From: Pseudorhodoferax aquiterrae
GTDB taxonomy: Bacteria > Pseudomonadota > Gammaproteobacteria > Burkholderiales > Burkholderiaceae_C
Assembly (NCBI RefSeq): GCF_014652235.1
Contig: NZ_BMYK01000017.1
Location: forward strand, 1 to 64,000
Length of the DNA: 64,000 bases
Direction: 5' to 3'
A program made the translations under genes and the position numbers. Under the pieces are notes generated by a model, which had not been told where the DNA came from, ran no database searches, and was given only the letters and a program-made list of their open reading frames with translations. Shown here piece after piece: positions 26,306 through 35,172 of this stretch; position 1 is the stretch's first letter, and the number at the start of each line of letters is the position of its first letter.

Positions 26306-27171
26306 GTGCGCTGAATCCCCCGGTGCGGCCCGAAGCTGAATGGCCGCTGCAGCCCTATACCGAGGGCAGCGTCGAACGCGCGCTGCCCCTGGGCACGCGC
26401 CTGTGGCAGCAGGCCTGGCTGCGCAAGGGCCTGATCCTCGCGGTGCTGGCCATCCTCTGGGAGCTGCTCGCGCGCTGGCAGGACAACGACCTGCTGCTGC
26501 CTACCTTCAGCGCCACCATGCGCGCGCTGCTCGAGGGCTTCGCCAGCGGCGAACTGCTGGGCCGCGTGGGCATCTCGCTGTCGGTGCTGCTGCAGGGCTA
26601 TGTGGCCGGGGTGCTGCTGGCCTTCGCGCTGACGCTGCTGGCCGTGTCCACGCAGCTGGGCCGCGACCTCTTGTCCACGCTGACCTCGATGTTCAACCCG
26701 CTGCCGGCCATCGCGCTGCTGCCGCTGGCGCTGCTGTGGTTCGGCCTGGGCCGCGGCAGCCTGGTGTTCGTGCTGATCCATTCGGTGCTGTGGCCGCTCG
26801 CGCTCAACACCTTCGCGGGCTTCCAGGGCGTGCCCGAGACGCTGCGCATGGCCGGGCGCAACTACGGCCTGCGCGGCCTGCGTTATGCGCTGCAGATCCT
26901 GGTGCCGGCCGCGCTGCCGGCCATCCTGTCGGGCCTGAAGATCGGCTGGGCCTTCGCCTGGCGCACGCTGATCGCCGCCGAGCTCGTGTTCGGTGCGAGC
27001 TCGGGGCAGGGCGGCCTCGGCTGGTACATCTTCCAGAACCGCAACGAGCTGTACACGGACAAGGTGTTCGCCGGTCTCGTGACCGTGGTGCTGATCGGCC
27101 TCGCAGTGGAGACCTTGGGCTTCGCCACGCTGGAGCGGCTGACCGTGCGCCGCTGGGGCCAGCAGCGCTGA
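26302..27171 (+). CDS. NitT/TauT-type ABC transporter permease
   Basis: A 289-residue inner-membrane subunit with about six hydrophobic helices and the EAA loop FQGVPETLRMAGRNYGLRGL that docks to the ATPase. The segment ELVFGASSGQGGLGWYIFQNRN is typical of SsuC/TauC. It starts within the ATPase stop (ATGA), so translation is coupled. The presence of one permease for two binding proteins suggests a homodimeric channel shared between ligands. About 60 bases separate it from the aldehyde dehydrogenase that follows. Confidence 0.93.
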   Translation: MSALNPPVRPEAEWPLQPYTEGSVERALPLGTRLWQQAWLRKGLILAVLAILWELLARWQDNDLLLPTFSATMRALLEGFASGELLGRVGISLSVLLQGYVAGVLLAFALTLLAVSTQLGRDLLSTLTSMFNPLPAIALLPLALLWFGLGRGSLVFVLIHSVLWPLALNTFAGFQGVPETLRMAGRNYGLRGLRYALQILVPAALPAILSGLKIGWAFAWRTLIAAELVFGASSGQGGLGWYIFQNRNELYTDKVFAGLVTVVLIGLAVETLGFATLERLTVRRWGQQR

Positions 27172-27234
27172 GTCTGCAAGGGCGGGCCGAGGTCGGGTAC
27201 AAGTGCGGGACCACCACCGCCTTGTTGCCGCACC

Positions 27235-28749
27235 ATGTCCGACCTGAAACAACGCAGCCTCTCCCTCCTGTCCGCGCTGGGCGTGGACCCCGCGCAGCTG
27301 GCCGCCGGCCCGCTGGCGGTCCGCTCGCCGGTGGACGGCAGCCTGCTGGCCGAACTGGCCATCGAAGGCCCCTCCCAGGTGACCGGCGCCATCGGCATGG
27401 CCCGGACCGCCAGCCTGGCCTGGCGCGATGTGCCGGCGCCCCAGCGCGGCCAACTCGTGCGCCTGCTCGGCGAGGAGCTGCGCGCGGCCAAGCCGCAACT
27501 GGGCGAGCTGGTCTCCATCGAGGCCGGCAAGATCGGGACCGAAGGCCTGGGCGAGGTGCAGGAGATGATCGACATCTGCGATTTCGCGGTCGGCCTGTCG
27601 CGCCAGCTGTACGGCTTGACCATCGCCTCGGAGCGGCCCGGCCACCGCATGATGGAGACCTGGCATCCGCTGGGCGTGGTCGGCGTCATCACGGCCTTCA
27701 ACTTCCCGGTGGCGGTGTGGGCCTGGAACGCGGCGCTGGCGCTGGTCTGCGGCAATGCCGTGGTCTGGAAGCCCTCGGAGAAGACGCCGCTGACCGCGCT
27801 GGCCTGCCAGGCCATCTTCGAGCGGGCGGCGCGGCGCTTCGGCCAGGCGCCCGCGCAGCTGAACCAGGTCATCGTGGGCCTGCGCGAGACGGGCGAGGTG
27901 CTCGTCGACGATGCGCGCGTGGCCCTGGTCTCTGCCACGGGCAGCACGCGCATGGGCCGCGCAGTGGGGCCGCGCGTGGCGCAGCGCTTCGGCCGCTCCT
28001 TGCTGGAGCTCGGCGGCAACAATGCGGTGATCGTCACGCCCAGTGCCGATCTGGACCTCGCGGTGCGCGGCATCGCCTTCGCGGCCGTGGGCACGGCCGG
28101 GCAGCGCTGCACGAGCACGCGCCGGCTCATCGTGCACGCCAGCGTCAAGGATGCGCTGGTCGGGCGGCTCAAGACGGCTTTCGCCAGGCTGCCGATCGGC
28201 AGCCCGCTGGAGGCCGGCACGCTGGTCGGCCCGCTGATCGACCGCCAGGCCTTCGAGGCCATGCAGGCCGCGCTGGCCGCAGCACGCGCCGAGGGCGGCA
28301 CCGTGACGGGCGGCGAGCGCGTGCTGGACCATGCATTTCCGCAGGCCTTCTACGTGCGCCCGGCCATCGTCGAGATGCCGGCGCAGACCGACACGGTGCG
28401 CCACGAGACCTTCGCGCCCATCCTCTACGTGCTGGCCTACACCGACTTCGACGAAGCCATCGCGTTGCAGAACGAGGTGCCGCAGGGCCTGTCGTCCGCC
28501 ATCTTCAGCAACGACCTGCGCGAGGCGGAACGCTTCCTGTCCGCGAGCGGCTCGGACTGCGGCATCGCCAACGTCAACATCGGCACCTCGGGCGCGGAGA
28601 TCGGTGGTGCCTTCGGTGGCGAGAAGGAGACGGGCGGTGGCCGCGAGTCCGGCTCGGATGCCTGGCGCGCCTACATGCGGCGCGCCACCAACACCGTCAA
28701 CTACTCGCGCGCGCTGCCGCTGGCGCAGGGCGTGAAGTTCGACGTGTGA
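27235..28749 (+). CDS. amaB: ALDH7-type aldehyde dehydrogenase (aminoadipate semialdehyde type)
   Basis: A 504-residue NAD(P)-dependent enzyme. Catalytic Cys lies in GTAGQRCTSTRR and the general base Glu in LLELGGNN; the coenzyme site includes AFNFPVAVWAWN and VWKPSEKTP. The GGNNAV form and GEKETGGGRESGSDAWRAYMRR ending are diagnostic for the ALDH7 group, which oxidises 2-aminoadipate-6-semialdehyde (piperideine-6-carboxylate) in lysine breakdown. The amaB symbol is inferred from family only. It is 63 bases after the ABC permease and may be on the same transcript, although lysine and sulfonate use do not obviously connect. Confidence 0.85.
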   Translation: MSDLKQRSLSLLSALGVDPAQLAAGPLAVRSPVDGSLLAELAIEGPSQVTGAIGMARTASLAWRDVPAPQRGQLVRLLGEELRAAKPQLGELVSIEAGKIGTEGLGEVQEMIDICDFAVGLSRQLYGLTIASERPGHRMMETWHPLGVVGVITAFNFPVAVWAWNAALALVCGNAVVWKPSEKTPLTALACQAIFERAARRFGQAPAQLNQVIVGLRETGEVLVDDARVALVSATGSTRMGRAVGPRVAQRFGRSLLELGGNNAVIVTPSADLDLAVRGIAFAAVGTAGQRCTSTRRLIVHASVKDALVGRLKTAFARLPIGSPLEAGTLVGPLIDRQAFEAMQAALAAARAEGGTVTGGERVLDHAFPQAFYVRPAIVEMPAQTDTVRHETFAPILYVLAYTDFDEAIALQNEVPQGLSSAIFSNDLREAERFLSASGSDCGIANVNIGTSGAEIGGAFGGEKETGGGRESGSDAWRAYMRRATNTVNYSRALPLAQGVKFDV

Positions 28750-28805
28750 GCACAAGGGGCATCGCCGGGCTGGCACACTCGCCGCTTCGTCCAACGGAGA
28801 AGCAC

Positions 28806-29354
28806 GTGAACCTGAGACTGTCCCGGCGCCGCGCGCTTGTGCTCGCCGCCTGCGCCCTGTCCCTGTCCGCCGCGCAGGCCGCGCTCAAGCCCGGTGACGC
28901 GGCACCGTCCTTCGCGGCCGAGGCCGCGCTGGGCGGCAAGACCTTCCGCTTCCAGCTGACCGAGGCGCTGGCCAAGGGTCCGGTCGTGCTTTACTTCTTC
29001 CCCAAGGCCTTCACCCAGGGCTGCACGGTGGAGGCGCACCTGTTCGCCGAGGCCAGCGAGCGCTTCGCCGCACTGGGCGCCACCGTGGTCGGTGTCTCGG
29101 GCGACAACATCGACACGCTCAAGCGCTTCTCGGTCGAGGCTTGCCGCGACAAGTTCGCCGTGGCCGGCGCCAATCCCAAGACCATCGAAGACTACGACGC
29201 GCGCTCGTCCTGGCGCGCCGACATGGCCGACCGCATCTCCTACGTGATCGCCAAGGACGGCAAGATCGTGTTCACGCACCACGGCTCCGACCCCGAGGCG
29301 CATGTGACGCGCACGCTGCAGGCCGTCGAGCAGCTGGCCAAGCCCGCGCGCTGA
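28806..29354 (+). CDS. Exported peroxiredoxin (Bcp/AhpC-TSA type)
   Basis: A 182-residue thiol peroxidase. The signal peptide (basic RLSRRRALVLAACALSLS, end near AAQA) points to the periplasm, unusual for the cytosolic Bcp group. The peroxidatic motif is PKAFTQGC, a fit to P-x3-T-x2-C; a second Cys (VEACRDKF) is the likely resolving residue. It reduces hydrogen peroxide or organic peroxides. The start is GTG at 28806, with ggag 8 bases upstream; no ATG is available in frame before the signal peptide. It ends one base before the convergent hydrolase gene. Confidence 0.88.
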   Translation: MNLRLSRRRALVLAACALSLSAAQAALKPGDAAPSFAAEAALGGKTFRFQLTEALAKGPVVLYFFPKAFTQGCTVEAHLFAEASERFAALGATVVGVSGDNIDTLKRFSVEACRDKFAVAGANPKTIEDYDARSSWRADMADRISYVIAKDGKIVFTHHGSDPEAHVTRTLQAVEQLAKPAR

Positions 29355-29939
29355 TCAGCGCGCGGCCAGCGCGAGCGTGGCGCGGCGCAGGCGGGGCGTG
29401 GGCTGCTCCGCCGGGCGCGGCGGTGCCTGTTCCAGCGCCCGCAGCAATTCCAGCCCCTGCGGCCATTCGCCATGGCCCGAATCCACATTGATGTGCCCCG
29501 CGTCGGGCAGCCGCACCAGCTGGCTGCCCCAGGCGCGCGCATAGGCGCCGGCCAGGCGCACGGGACAGTAGGGATCGTTGGTGCTGGCCACCAGCGTGCT
29601 GCGGAACGGCAGCCGCGCGTGCGGCACGGGCGCGAAGTCCACCAGCACGGCGCGGCGCTCGGGGTCCGCGGGCGCCACCAACAGCGCGCCATGCACGCGC
29701 GCCTGGGCCTCGGGCGGCAGGTGCGCCACCACGATGCAACCCAGGCTGTGGGCCACCAGCAGCACCGGATCGGGCCGGGCCAGGATGGCCCGCACGGTGT
29801 TCTCCAACCAGGCCGCGCGCCGCGGTGCGACCCAGTCGTCCTGCTGCACGCGCGTGACGTCGGGCAGCCGGGCCTCCCACAGGCTCTGCCAGTGGCCGGG
29901 GCCGGAATTGCGCCAGCCCGGGATGATCAAAGTGCGCAT
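29355..29939 (-). CDS. RBBP9/YdeN-family alpha/beta hydrolase
   Basis: A 194-residue small serine hydrolase. The opening LIIPGWRNSGPGHWQSLWE is the family signature; the nucleophile is in VAHSLGC, the acid in STNDPYCP and the catalytic His in DAGHINVDSGHGEW. Members hydrolyse short esters or amides; the natural substrate is unknown. The start at 29939 leaves no room for a signal peptide, so the enzyme is cytosolic. The last 35 residues (Pro/Arg-rich) extend beyond the fold. Confidence 0.88.
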   Translation of the reverse strand: MRTLIIPGWRNSGPGHWQSLWEARLPDVTRVQQDDWVAPRRAAWLENTVRAILARPDPVLLVAHSLGCIVVAHLPPEAQARVHGALLVAPADPERRAVLVDFAPVPHARLPFRSTLVASTNDPYCPVRLAGAYARAWGSQLVRLPDAGHINVDSGHGEWPQGLELLRALEQAPPRPAEQPTPRLRRATLALAAR

Positions 29940-30018
29940 GCGCGTCGTCGTCCAGAAGAAGGAGCGCCCCATTCTGGGAGCCGGCCCGGGCCGGGCCAAC
30001 GAAGCTTTTCGAGGAAGC

Positions 30019-30966
30019 TTAGACGCGCGGTCTCCGGCTGCGGGCAGGGCCGGCCGGTGCCGCGGGCCAGTGCCCTGGCGCGGCAAACCAGTCGACCAGG
30101 AAGTCCAGCAGCGCACGCAGCACGGGTGGCACCCGGCGCTGCGGCTGGTACAGCGCATGCACGCCCAGGGCCTGCGGCACCCACAGCGGCAACAGGGCCT
30201 GCAGCCGTCCTGCCGCCAGCAGCGGAGCCGCTGCATAGACCGGCTGCAGCGTGATGCCCACGCCCTGCGCCGCAGCGGCCAGCAGCACCTGGGTCTCGTT
30301 GGCGCTGAGCGGGCCGCCCACGGGCACGCCGACGGGCCGGCCCTGGGCGTCGGCGAATTCCCAGACGCTGCGGCCGAAGTAGGAGTAGGTGAGGCAGCGG
30401 TGCGCGGCCAGGTCCTCGGGCCGCTGCGGCGTGCCGTGGCGGGCCAGGTAGTCGGGTGAGGCGCAGACCACCGAGGCGCAATCGCCCAGCCGCCGCGCGA
30501 CGAGGCCCGGCTCCAGCTGGTTGCTGATGCGGATGGCCAGGTCCACGCGCTCCTCGACCAGGTTCACGGCGCGCGAATCCACGCGGAAATCGATGGCCGC
30601 GAGCGGATGGCGCTGCAGGAACACCGCCGCCGCGGGCGCCAGCACCTCCTGCGCGAGCGATTGCGCACAGGCCAGGCGCAGCAGGCCGCGCACCGGATCG
30701 GCCTGGCGCTCGTCCTCGGCCACGCGCGGCAGCTCGCGCGCCACCGCGAGCAGCTGGCGGCTGTGGGCCAGCGCCTGCTCGCCCGCGCTGGTGAGGCTGA
30801 GCCGGCGCGTGGTCCGGTGCAGCAGCCGGGCGCCGGCCCATTGCTCCATCTGCGCCAGGTAACGCGTGACCATGGCGCGCGACATGTCCAGCGCCGTGGC
30901 GGCAGCCGCCATGCTGCCGCGCTCGGCGATCTGCACGAAGACTTCGGCGGCAGTCAGGCGGTCCAT
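30019..30966 (-). CDS. LysR-family transcriptional regulator
   Basis: A 315-residue regulator. The N-terminal winged helix (MDRLTAAEVFVQIAERGSMAAAATALDMSRAMVTRYLAQME) has the Met-rich variant seen in the DsdC/CrgA-like group, followed by a LysR substrate domain with PVGVPVGGPLSANE. An alternative ATG 12 codons upstream (31002) would add MQCFVASFDEI. It is divergent from the NAD(P)-binding gene, and two 13-base direct repeats in the gap are candidate binding sites. Likely it controls that gene and itself. Confidence 0.92.
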   Translation of the reverse strand: MDRLTAAEVFVQIAERGSMAAAATALDMSRAMVTRYLAQMEQWAGARLLHRTTRRLSLTSAGEQALAHSRQLLAVARELPRVAEDERQADPVRGLLRLACAQSLAQEVLAPAAAVFLQRHPLAAIDFRVDSRAVNLVEERVDLAIRISNQLEPGLVARRLGDCASVVCASPDYLARHGTPQRPEDLAAHRCLTYSYFGRSVWEFADAQGRPVGVPVGGPLSANETQVLLAAAAQGVGITLQPVYAAAPLLAAGRLQALLPLWVPQALGVHALYQPQRRVPPVLRALLDFLVDWFAAPGHWPAAPAGPARSRRPRV

Positions 30967-30974
30967 GATTTCAT

Positions 30975-31030
30975 CGAACGAAGCAACAAAGCATTGCATG
31001 GTAGGCGGTTTTTCCGCCGAACGAAGCAAC
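30975..31030. promoter_or_regulatory. Direct repeats in the LysR divergent promoter region
   Basis: The 13-mer cgaacgaagcaac occurs at 30975-30987 and 31018-31030, 43 bases apart (about four helical turns), with a small hairpin ggcggttttt ccgcc between (31004-31018). The repeats lie between the LysR start and the divergent oxidoreductase gene. LysR proteins bind paired sites in such gaps, so these are good candidates, although LysR boxes are usually T-N11-A palindromes. Confidence 0.5.
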
Positions 31031-31089
31031 CTACGATGCCCACCACGGGCCGTGTCCCGCATGTTCATTCCCAGGAAAGAGATTCATCC

Positions 31090-31707
31090 ATGTCCAAGAT
31101 CGCCATCCTCGGCATCACCGGCAACGCCGGTTCCCGCATCGCCAACGAACTGCTGTCGCGCGGCCACAGCGTGACTGGCATCGCCCGCGATCCGTCCAAG
31201 GCTGCGGCGCGCCCCGGCCTCACGCTGGCCGCGGCCGACGCCACCCAGGCCGCCAAGCTGGCGCCGCTGCTGCGGGGCCACGACGTGGTGGTCAGCGCCA
31301 CGCGCTTCGTCGGCGGCATCGATGCCGCCACGCTGCTGGCGGCGGCCAGGCAGGCCGGCGTGCCGCGCATCGCCGTGGTCGGCGGCGCCGGCAGCCTGGA
31401 GGTGGCGCCCGGCGTGGCGTTGATCGACACGCCGCAGTTTCCGGACGCCTACAAGGCCGAGGCCGGTGCCGGCCGCGTGTTCCTGCAGGCACTGCGCAGC
31501 GAGAAGGATCTGGATTGGACCTTCCTGTCGCCCTCGGCGCTGTTCGCGCCGGGCGAGCGCACTGGCCAGTTCCGGCTGGGTGGCGACCAACTGTTGGTCG
31601 ACGCGCAGGGCAACAGTCACATCTCGATGGAAGATTTCGCGATCGCGCTGGCCGACGAGATCGAGCGACCCGCGCACGCGCGGCAGCGCTTCACGGTCGG
31701 CTACTGA
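31090..31707 (+). CDS. NAD(P)H-binding epimerase/reductase (NmrA/YwnB-like)
   Basis: A 205-residue short Rossmann protein. The dinucleotide site GITGNAGSRIANELLSRGH is at the N-terminus, followed by an acidic/basic strand (VTGIARDPSK). It lacks a classical Tyr-x3-Lys catalytic pair, as in YwnB, NmrA and biliverdin-reductase-like atypical SDRs, which act as sensors or simple reductases. Divergently transcribed from a LysR gene with a candidate operator. Substrate unknown. Confidence 0.88.
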   Translation: MSKIAILGITGNAGSRIANELLSRGHSVTGIARDPSKAAARPGLTLAAADATQAAKLAPLLRGHDVVVSATRFVGGIDAATLLAAARQAGVPRIAVVGGAGSLEVAPGVALIDTPQFPDAYKAEAGAGRVFLQALRSEKDLDWTFLSPSALFAPGERTGQFRLGGDQLLVDAQGNSHISMEDFAIALADEIERPAHARQRFTVGY

Positions 31708-31856
31708 GCGCCCATACGGCCAGCGCGCACCCCTGCTGACGGGTGAAGTTGGGAGCCTTCATCGGCACATCGAGCACTTTTTTCAGGTCAGCGCGAATCC
31801 TTTGGCTGCGCTGGTGACTCTTGGCATCGGTCACCATCACCCATGAGGAACCGAAC

Positions 31857-32066
31857 ATGTTTTACCTGAAACGCAACCTGCCGCTGGCAGAGCGTGCTGC
31901 CCGGCTCGCCCTGGCGGCGGCTGCGCTGACCGTCGCCTACGTCTGGTCCGACATCGCCCCGCTGGCCTGGGCCGCCGGGGTCAGCGCGTGCACGCTGGCA
32001 GGGACTGCAATCGTGGGCTTCTGTCCTGCGTGCGCGTTGCTGGGGCGCAAGCCCGTGGCGCGATGA
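31857..32066 (+). CDS. Small DUF2892-type membrane protein
   Basis: A 69-residue protein: a basic start FYLKRNLPLAERAARLALAA, two hydrophobic segments and the ending GFCPACALLGRK. This is the DUF2892 layout (YgaP C-terminal domain), where the conserved end is normally CPLYxLLG; here it is CPAC, giving a pair of cysteines that could bind metal or undergo redox. A gagga sequence (31845-31849) sits 7 bases before the ATG. Its stop overlaps the sigma factor start (ATGA), so the two are translationally coupled. Confidence 0.8.
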   Translation: MFYLKRNLPLAERAARLALAAAALTVAYVWSDIAPLAWAAGVSACTLAGTAIVGFCPACALLGRKPVAR

Positions 32067-32649
32067 GCCTGACCGCAGACCGCCTGGCCTTGGTCGAGGC
32101 CGCCCGCAACGGCACGCCCGGTGCGGTGCTGGAGTTGATGCGGGTGAGCCTGCCCGACATCCGCCGCTTCGCGCGCCGCACCTGCTCCACCAGCGAGGAC
32201 GCCGAAGACGCTGTGCAAGTGGCGCTCTGGCGGCTGTACCGCCACGTGGGCGCGCTGCGCACCGCCGCCACGTTCGTGAGCTGGCTCTTTCGCATCGTCG
32301 AGGCGAGTGCCATCGCCTGCTGCGTGGGCGTGGCCGCACCCAGCCGCTCGAGGCGCTGCCAGAGGCTGACCATCCCGCGGCGCCCGCCGTACCGCTGGCG
32401 CTTCGGCTGGACCTGGCGCGCGCGGTGGAGGCGCTGGCCCCACCGTACCGGGAGGTGCTGGTGCTGCGCGACCTGCACGAACTGACCGCACCGGAGGTGG
32501 CGGCACAACTGGACATCAGCGTGGACGCGGTCAAGAGCCGCTTGCACCGCGCCCGCATGCAGGTGCGCACCGTCCTGATGGCCAGCGGCTACTGGTTCAA
32601 CGGGACCGCAGCCGAACCGCATGGCCCTGCGCGCCAACAGAGGGACTGA
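32063..32649 (+). pseudogene. ECF-type RNA polymerase sigma factor, frameshifted
   Basis: Two reading frames together make one sigma-70 family factor. Codons from 32063 to about 32302 encode region 2 (SLPDIRRFARRTC, EDAEDAVQVALWRLYRHVGAL, SWLFRIVE). From 32305 a different frame continues it without a gap (ECHRLLRGRGR, then PPYREVLVLRDLHELTAPEVAAQLDISVDAVKSRLHRARMQVR, region 4). One base is missing at 32301-32304, where gag-cgc-gag would be expected. No slippery heptamer is present, so it is either a real inactivation or a sequencing error. Region 4 and the flanking genes remain intact and in step. Confidence 0.85.
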
Positions 32650-32651
32650 GC

Positions 32652-32864
32652 ATGTTCTGCAGCTCTTCCATCACCGTGCACCTGCTGCGCGGCCTGGCCG
32701 CGGTCGCGTTCGTCACGCTGGCGTTGCTGGCAGCCACATGGCCTGCGCCCTTGCGCATGGCCGCGGGCATCGGCGCTTTGCTGCTGCTGCGCGGCTGCCC
32801 TGCGTGCTGGCTGCTGGGGCTGGCGCAGGCCTGGGCCGCGCGCCGCCGGCCGCCGGCCGGATAA
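32652..32864 (+). CDS. Small CPAC membrane protein, DUF2892-like
   Basis: A 70-residue protein with two hydrophobic segments and the ending RGCPACWLLGL, the same G-x-CPAC-x-LLG signature as the 69-residue protein before the sigma factor. The ATG is two bases after the sigma stop. The three genes form a unit of two paralogous tiny membrane proteins around a sigma factor. The protein may be an anti-sigma-like or sensor component; that is inference from arrangement. Confidence 0.7.
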   Translation: MFCSSSITVHLLRGLAAVAFVTLALLAATWPAPLRMAAGIGALLLLRGCPACWLLGLAQAWAARRRPPAG

Positions 32865-32913
32865 ACCCCGGCGCAGCTGCTCACGGCGTTCGCCAGGGGG
32901 CCGACCCGGCACC

Positions 32914-33876
32914 TCACTCGATCGCCACCTTGGCGTCTTTGACGAGCCTGGCGTACTTGGCCGTGTCATCCTTGATGCGCGCGGCCATCTGCTCGGCCGT
33001 GTCGCCCACGGGCTCGGCGCCGATCTCTTCCATGCGCTTCTTGAACTCCGGCGAATGGATGATCCTGGTCATCTCGGCATTGAGTCGGGCCACGACGTCC
33101 TTGGGCGTGGCCGCAGGCGCGAGGATGCCGAACCAGGTCCCTTGGTCGAAGCCCGGCATGCCGGACTCGGCCAGCGTGGGCACATCGGGCAGCGTGCTCG
33201 AGCGCCTGGCCGTGGTCACGGCCAGCGCGCGCAGCTTGCCGCCCTGGATGTGCTGTACCAGTGGTGTCAGCGTGTCGAACGACAGGTCGATCTGCCCGCC
33301 CAGCAGGTCGGTCGTCAGCGGCGCGCTGCCCTTGTAGGGCACGTGGACGAGTTCCACGCCCGCTAGGCCCGCGAACTGCGTGCCGATCAGGTGCTGCACC
33401 GTGCCGTTGCCGTTGGAGCCGTAGGCGATCTTGCCCGGCGCGGCCTTGGCCAACGCGATGAGACCCTTGACATCGGTGGCGCTGGACTTGGCGTTGACCA
33501 CCAGCACATTGGGCACCAGCGCCACCGTGGTGATGGGCGTGAAGCTCTTCTCGAAGTCGTAGGGCAGCTTCTTGTAGACGCTGGTGGCGATCGTGTGGTG
33601 CACGGCGCCCATCAGCAAGGTATGGCCGTCAGCCCTGGACTTGGCGACGAAGTCTGCGCCGATGGTGGCGCCGGCGCCAGGCCGGCTCTCGACGATGACG
33701 CTCTGGCCCAGCGCCTGCGACAGCGGCATGGTCAGCGCACGGGCCAGCGCGTCGGAACTGCCACCGGGCGGGAAGGGCACGATCAGCGTGATCGGCTTGG
33801 TCGGGAAGGTCTGGGCGGAGGCCAGGCCACAGGCGAGGGACAAGGCCAGCGTGGCCAAGGTGTTGCGGCGGTTCAT
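32914..33876 (-). CDS. Bug/TctC-family substrate-binding protein
   Basis: A 320-residue periplasmic protein. Signal peptide ending near GLASAQ, then [69 protein letters not shown] and [15 protein letters not shown]. It would bind a carboxylate. Encoded just after a tartrate/malate-type dehydrogenase on the same strand (105-bp gap), so tartrate, malate or a related diacid is the most likely ligand. Confidence 0.92.
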   Translation of the reverse strand: MNRRNTLATLALSLACGLASAQTFPTKPITLIVPFPPGGSSDALARALTMPLSQALGQSVIVESRPGAGATIGADFVAKSRADGHTLLMGAVHHTIATSVYKKLPYDFEKSFTPITTVALVPNVLVVNAKSSATDVKGLIALAKAAPGKIAYGSNGNGTVQHLIGTQFAGLAGVELVHVPYKGSAPLTTDLLGGQIDLSFDTLTPLVQHIQGGKLRALAVTTARRSSTLPDVPTLAESGMPGFDQGTWFGILAPAATPKDVVARLNAEMTRIIHSPEFKKRMEEIGAEPVGDTAEQMAARIKDDTAKYARLVKDAKVAIE

Positions 33877-33980
33877 GCGTGTCTCCAGGAATCAGCGGGC
33901 AAAGACCGTCCCCCGCAGCGCTGGCGGCTGCTTCGCAAAGGGGGCGGGCGGAAAGGGCGCGGGCGCAGAGCCCGCCGGGC

Positions 33981-35066
33981 TCAGGCGGCCTTGCGCTGGG
34001 CGCTGCCGGCCACCAGGGCGCAGACGGCCTGCGTGACCTGGGCCGTGGTGGCCCGGCCGCCCAGGTCGCGCGTGTGCAGTTGGGGGTCGGCCGTCACCTG
34101 CTCGATGGCGGCCATCACGCGCTGGGCCGCTGCGTGCTCGCCCAGGTGCTCCAGCAGCATCACGACCGACCAGAAGGTGCCGACCGGATTGGCCAGGCCC
34201 TTGCCCATGATGTCGAAGGCCGAGCCGTGGATGGGCTCGAACATCGACGGGTAGCGGCGCTCGGGGTCGATGTTGCCGGTGGGCGCGATGCCCAGGCTGC
34301 CGGCCAGCGCGGCCGCCAGGTCCGACAGGATGTCGGCATGCAGGTTGGTGGCGACGATGGTGTCCAGCGTGGCGGGCTTGTTGACCATGCGCGCCGTCAT
34401 CGCGTCCACGAGTTCCTTGTCCCAGTGCACGTCGGGGAAGCCGGCGGCCACCTCGGCGGCGATCTCGTCCCACATCACCATGGCGTGGCGCTGTGCGTTG
34501 CTCTTGGTCACCACGGTCAGCTGCTTGCGCGGGCGGCTCTGGGCCAGCTGGAACGCGTAGCGCAGGATGCGCTCCACGCCCACGCGGGTCATGATGGACA
34601 CGTCGGTCGCGGCTTCGATGGGATGGCCCTGGTGCACGCGGCCGCCCACGCCGGAGTATTCGCCCTCGGAGTTCTCGCGCACGATGACCCAGTTCAGATC
34701 GTCCGGGCCGCAGCGCTTGAGCGGCGCGTCGATGCCGCGCAGGATGCGTGTGGGCCGCACGTTGGCGTACTGGTCGAAGCCCTGGCAGATCTTCAGGCGC
34801 AGGCCCCACAGCGTGACGTGGTCGGGGATGTGCGGGTCGCCGGCCGAGCCGAACAGGATGGCGTCCTTGCCCTTGAGTGCTTCCAGGCCGTTGGCCGGCA
34901 TCATCTCGCCGTGGGCGCGGAACCAGTCGCCGCCCCAGCCGAAGTCCTCGAACTCGAAACGCAGGCCGCTGCTGGCCGCCACGGCCTCGAGCACTTCGCG
35001 GCCGGCCGGCACGACCTCCTTGCCGATGCCGTCGCCGGGGATGGTGGCGATCTTGTAGGTCTTCAT
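33981..35066 (-). CDS. ttuC: Tartrate dehydrogenase / D-malate decarboxylating dehydrogenase
   Basis: A 361-residue member of the isocitrate/isopropylmalate dehydrogenase family. It has KIATIPGDGIGKEVV, VRENSEGEYSGVGG, VTKSNAQRHAMVMWDE and FEPIHGSAFDIMGKGLANPVG. The Gln/Arg pattern in QFD...RPTRILRGIDAPL and SNAQRHAM fits the TtuC/DmlA group acting on D-malate and tartrate with NAD and Mn. It is divergent from a DmlR-like LysR gene and co-directional with a Bug binding protein: sensor, uptake and first enzyme of a dicarboxylate pathway. TtuC and DmlA cannot be separated from sequence alone. Confidence 0.9.
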   Translation of the reverse strand: MKTYKIATIPGDGIGKEVVPAGREVLEAVAASSGLRFEFEDFGWGGDWFRAHGEMMPANGLEALKGKDAILFGSAGDPHIPDHVTLWGLRLKICQGFDQYANVRPTRILRGIDAPLKRCGPDDLNWVIVRENSEGEYSGVGGRVHQGHPIEAATDVSIMTRVGVERILRYAFQLAQSRPRKQLTVVTKSNAQRHAMVMWDEIAAEVAAGFPDVHWDKELVDAMTARMVNKPATLDTIVATNLHADILSDLAAALAGSLGIAPTGNIDPERRYPSMFEPIHGSAFDIMGKGLANPVGTFWSVVMLLEHLGEHAAAQRVMAAIEQVTADPQLHTRDLGGRATTAQVTQAVCALVAGSAQRKAA

Positions 35067-35172
35067 GGTCCGTCTCCTTGGGGAACAGTGGTGGGATGGA
35101 CGGACTGTAAGAACGATGGCAGGTGCTGGATCGGCGCTAAAGTGAATCCATTCTTAACTTGTGTTCAACACC

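Noticed and set aside
25897-28794. 965-codon minus-strand open frame opposite the ABC permease and aldehyde dehydrogenase
   Set aside because: Antisense shadow; the plus strand has complete family motifs.
32290-32310. Programmed ribosomal frameshift in the sigma factor gene
   Set aside because: No slippery heptamer at the shift point; a one-base loss or sequencing error is simpler.
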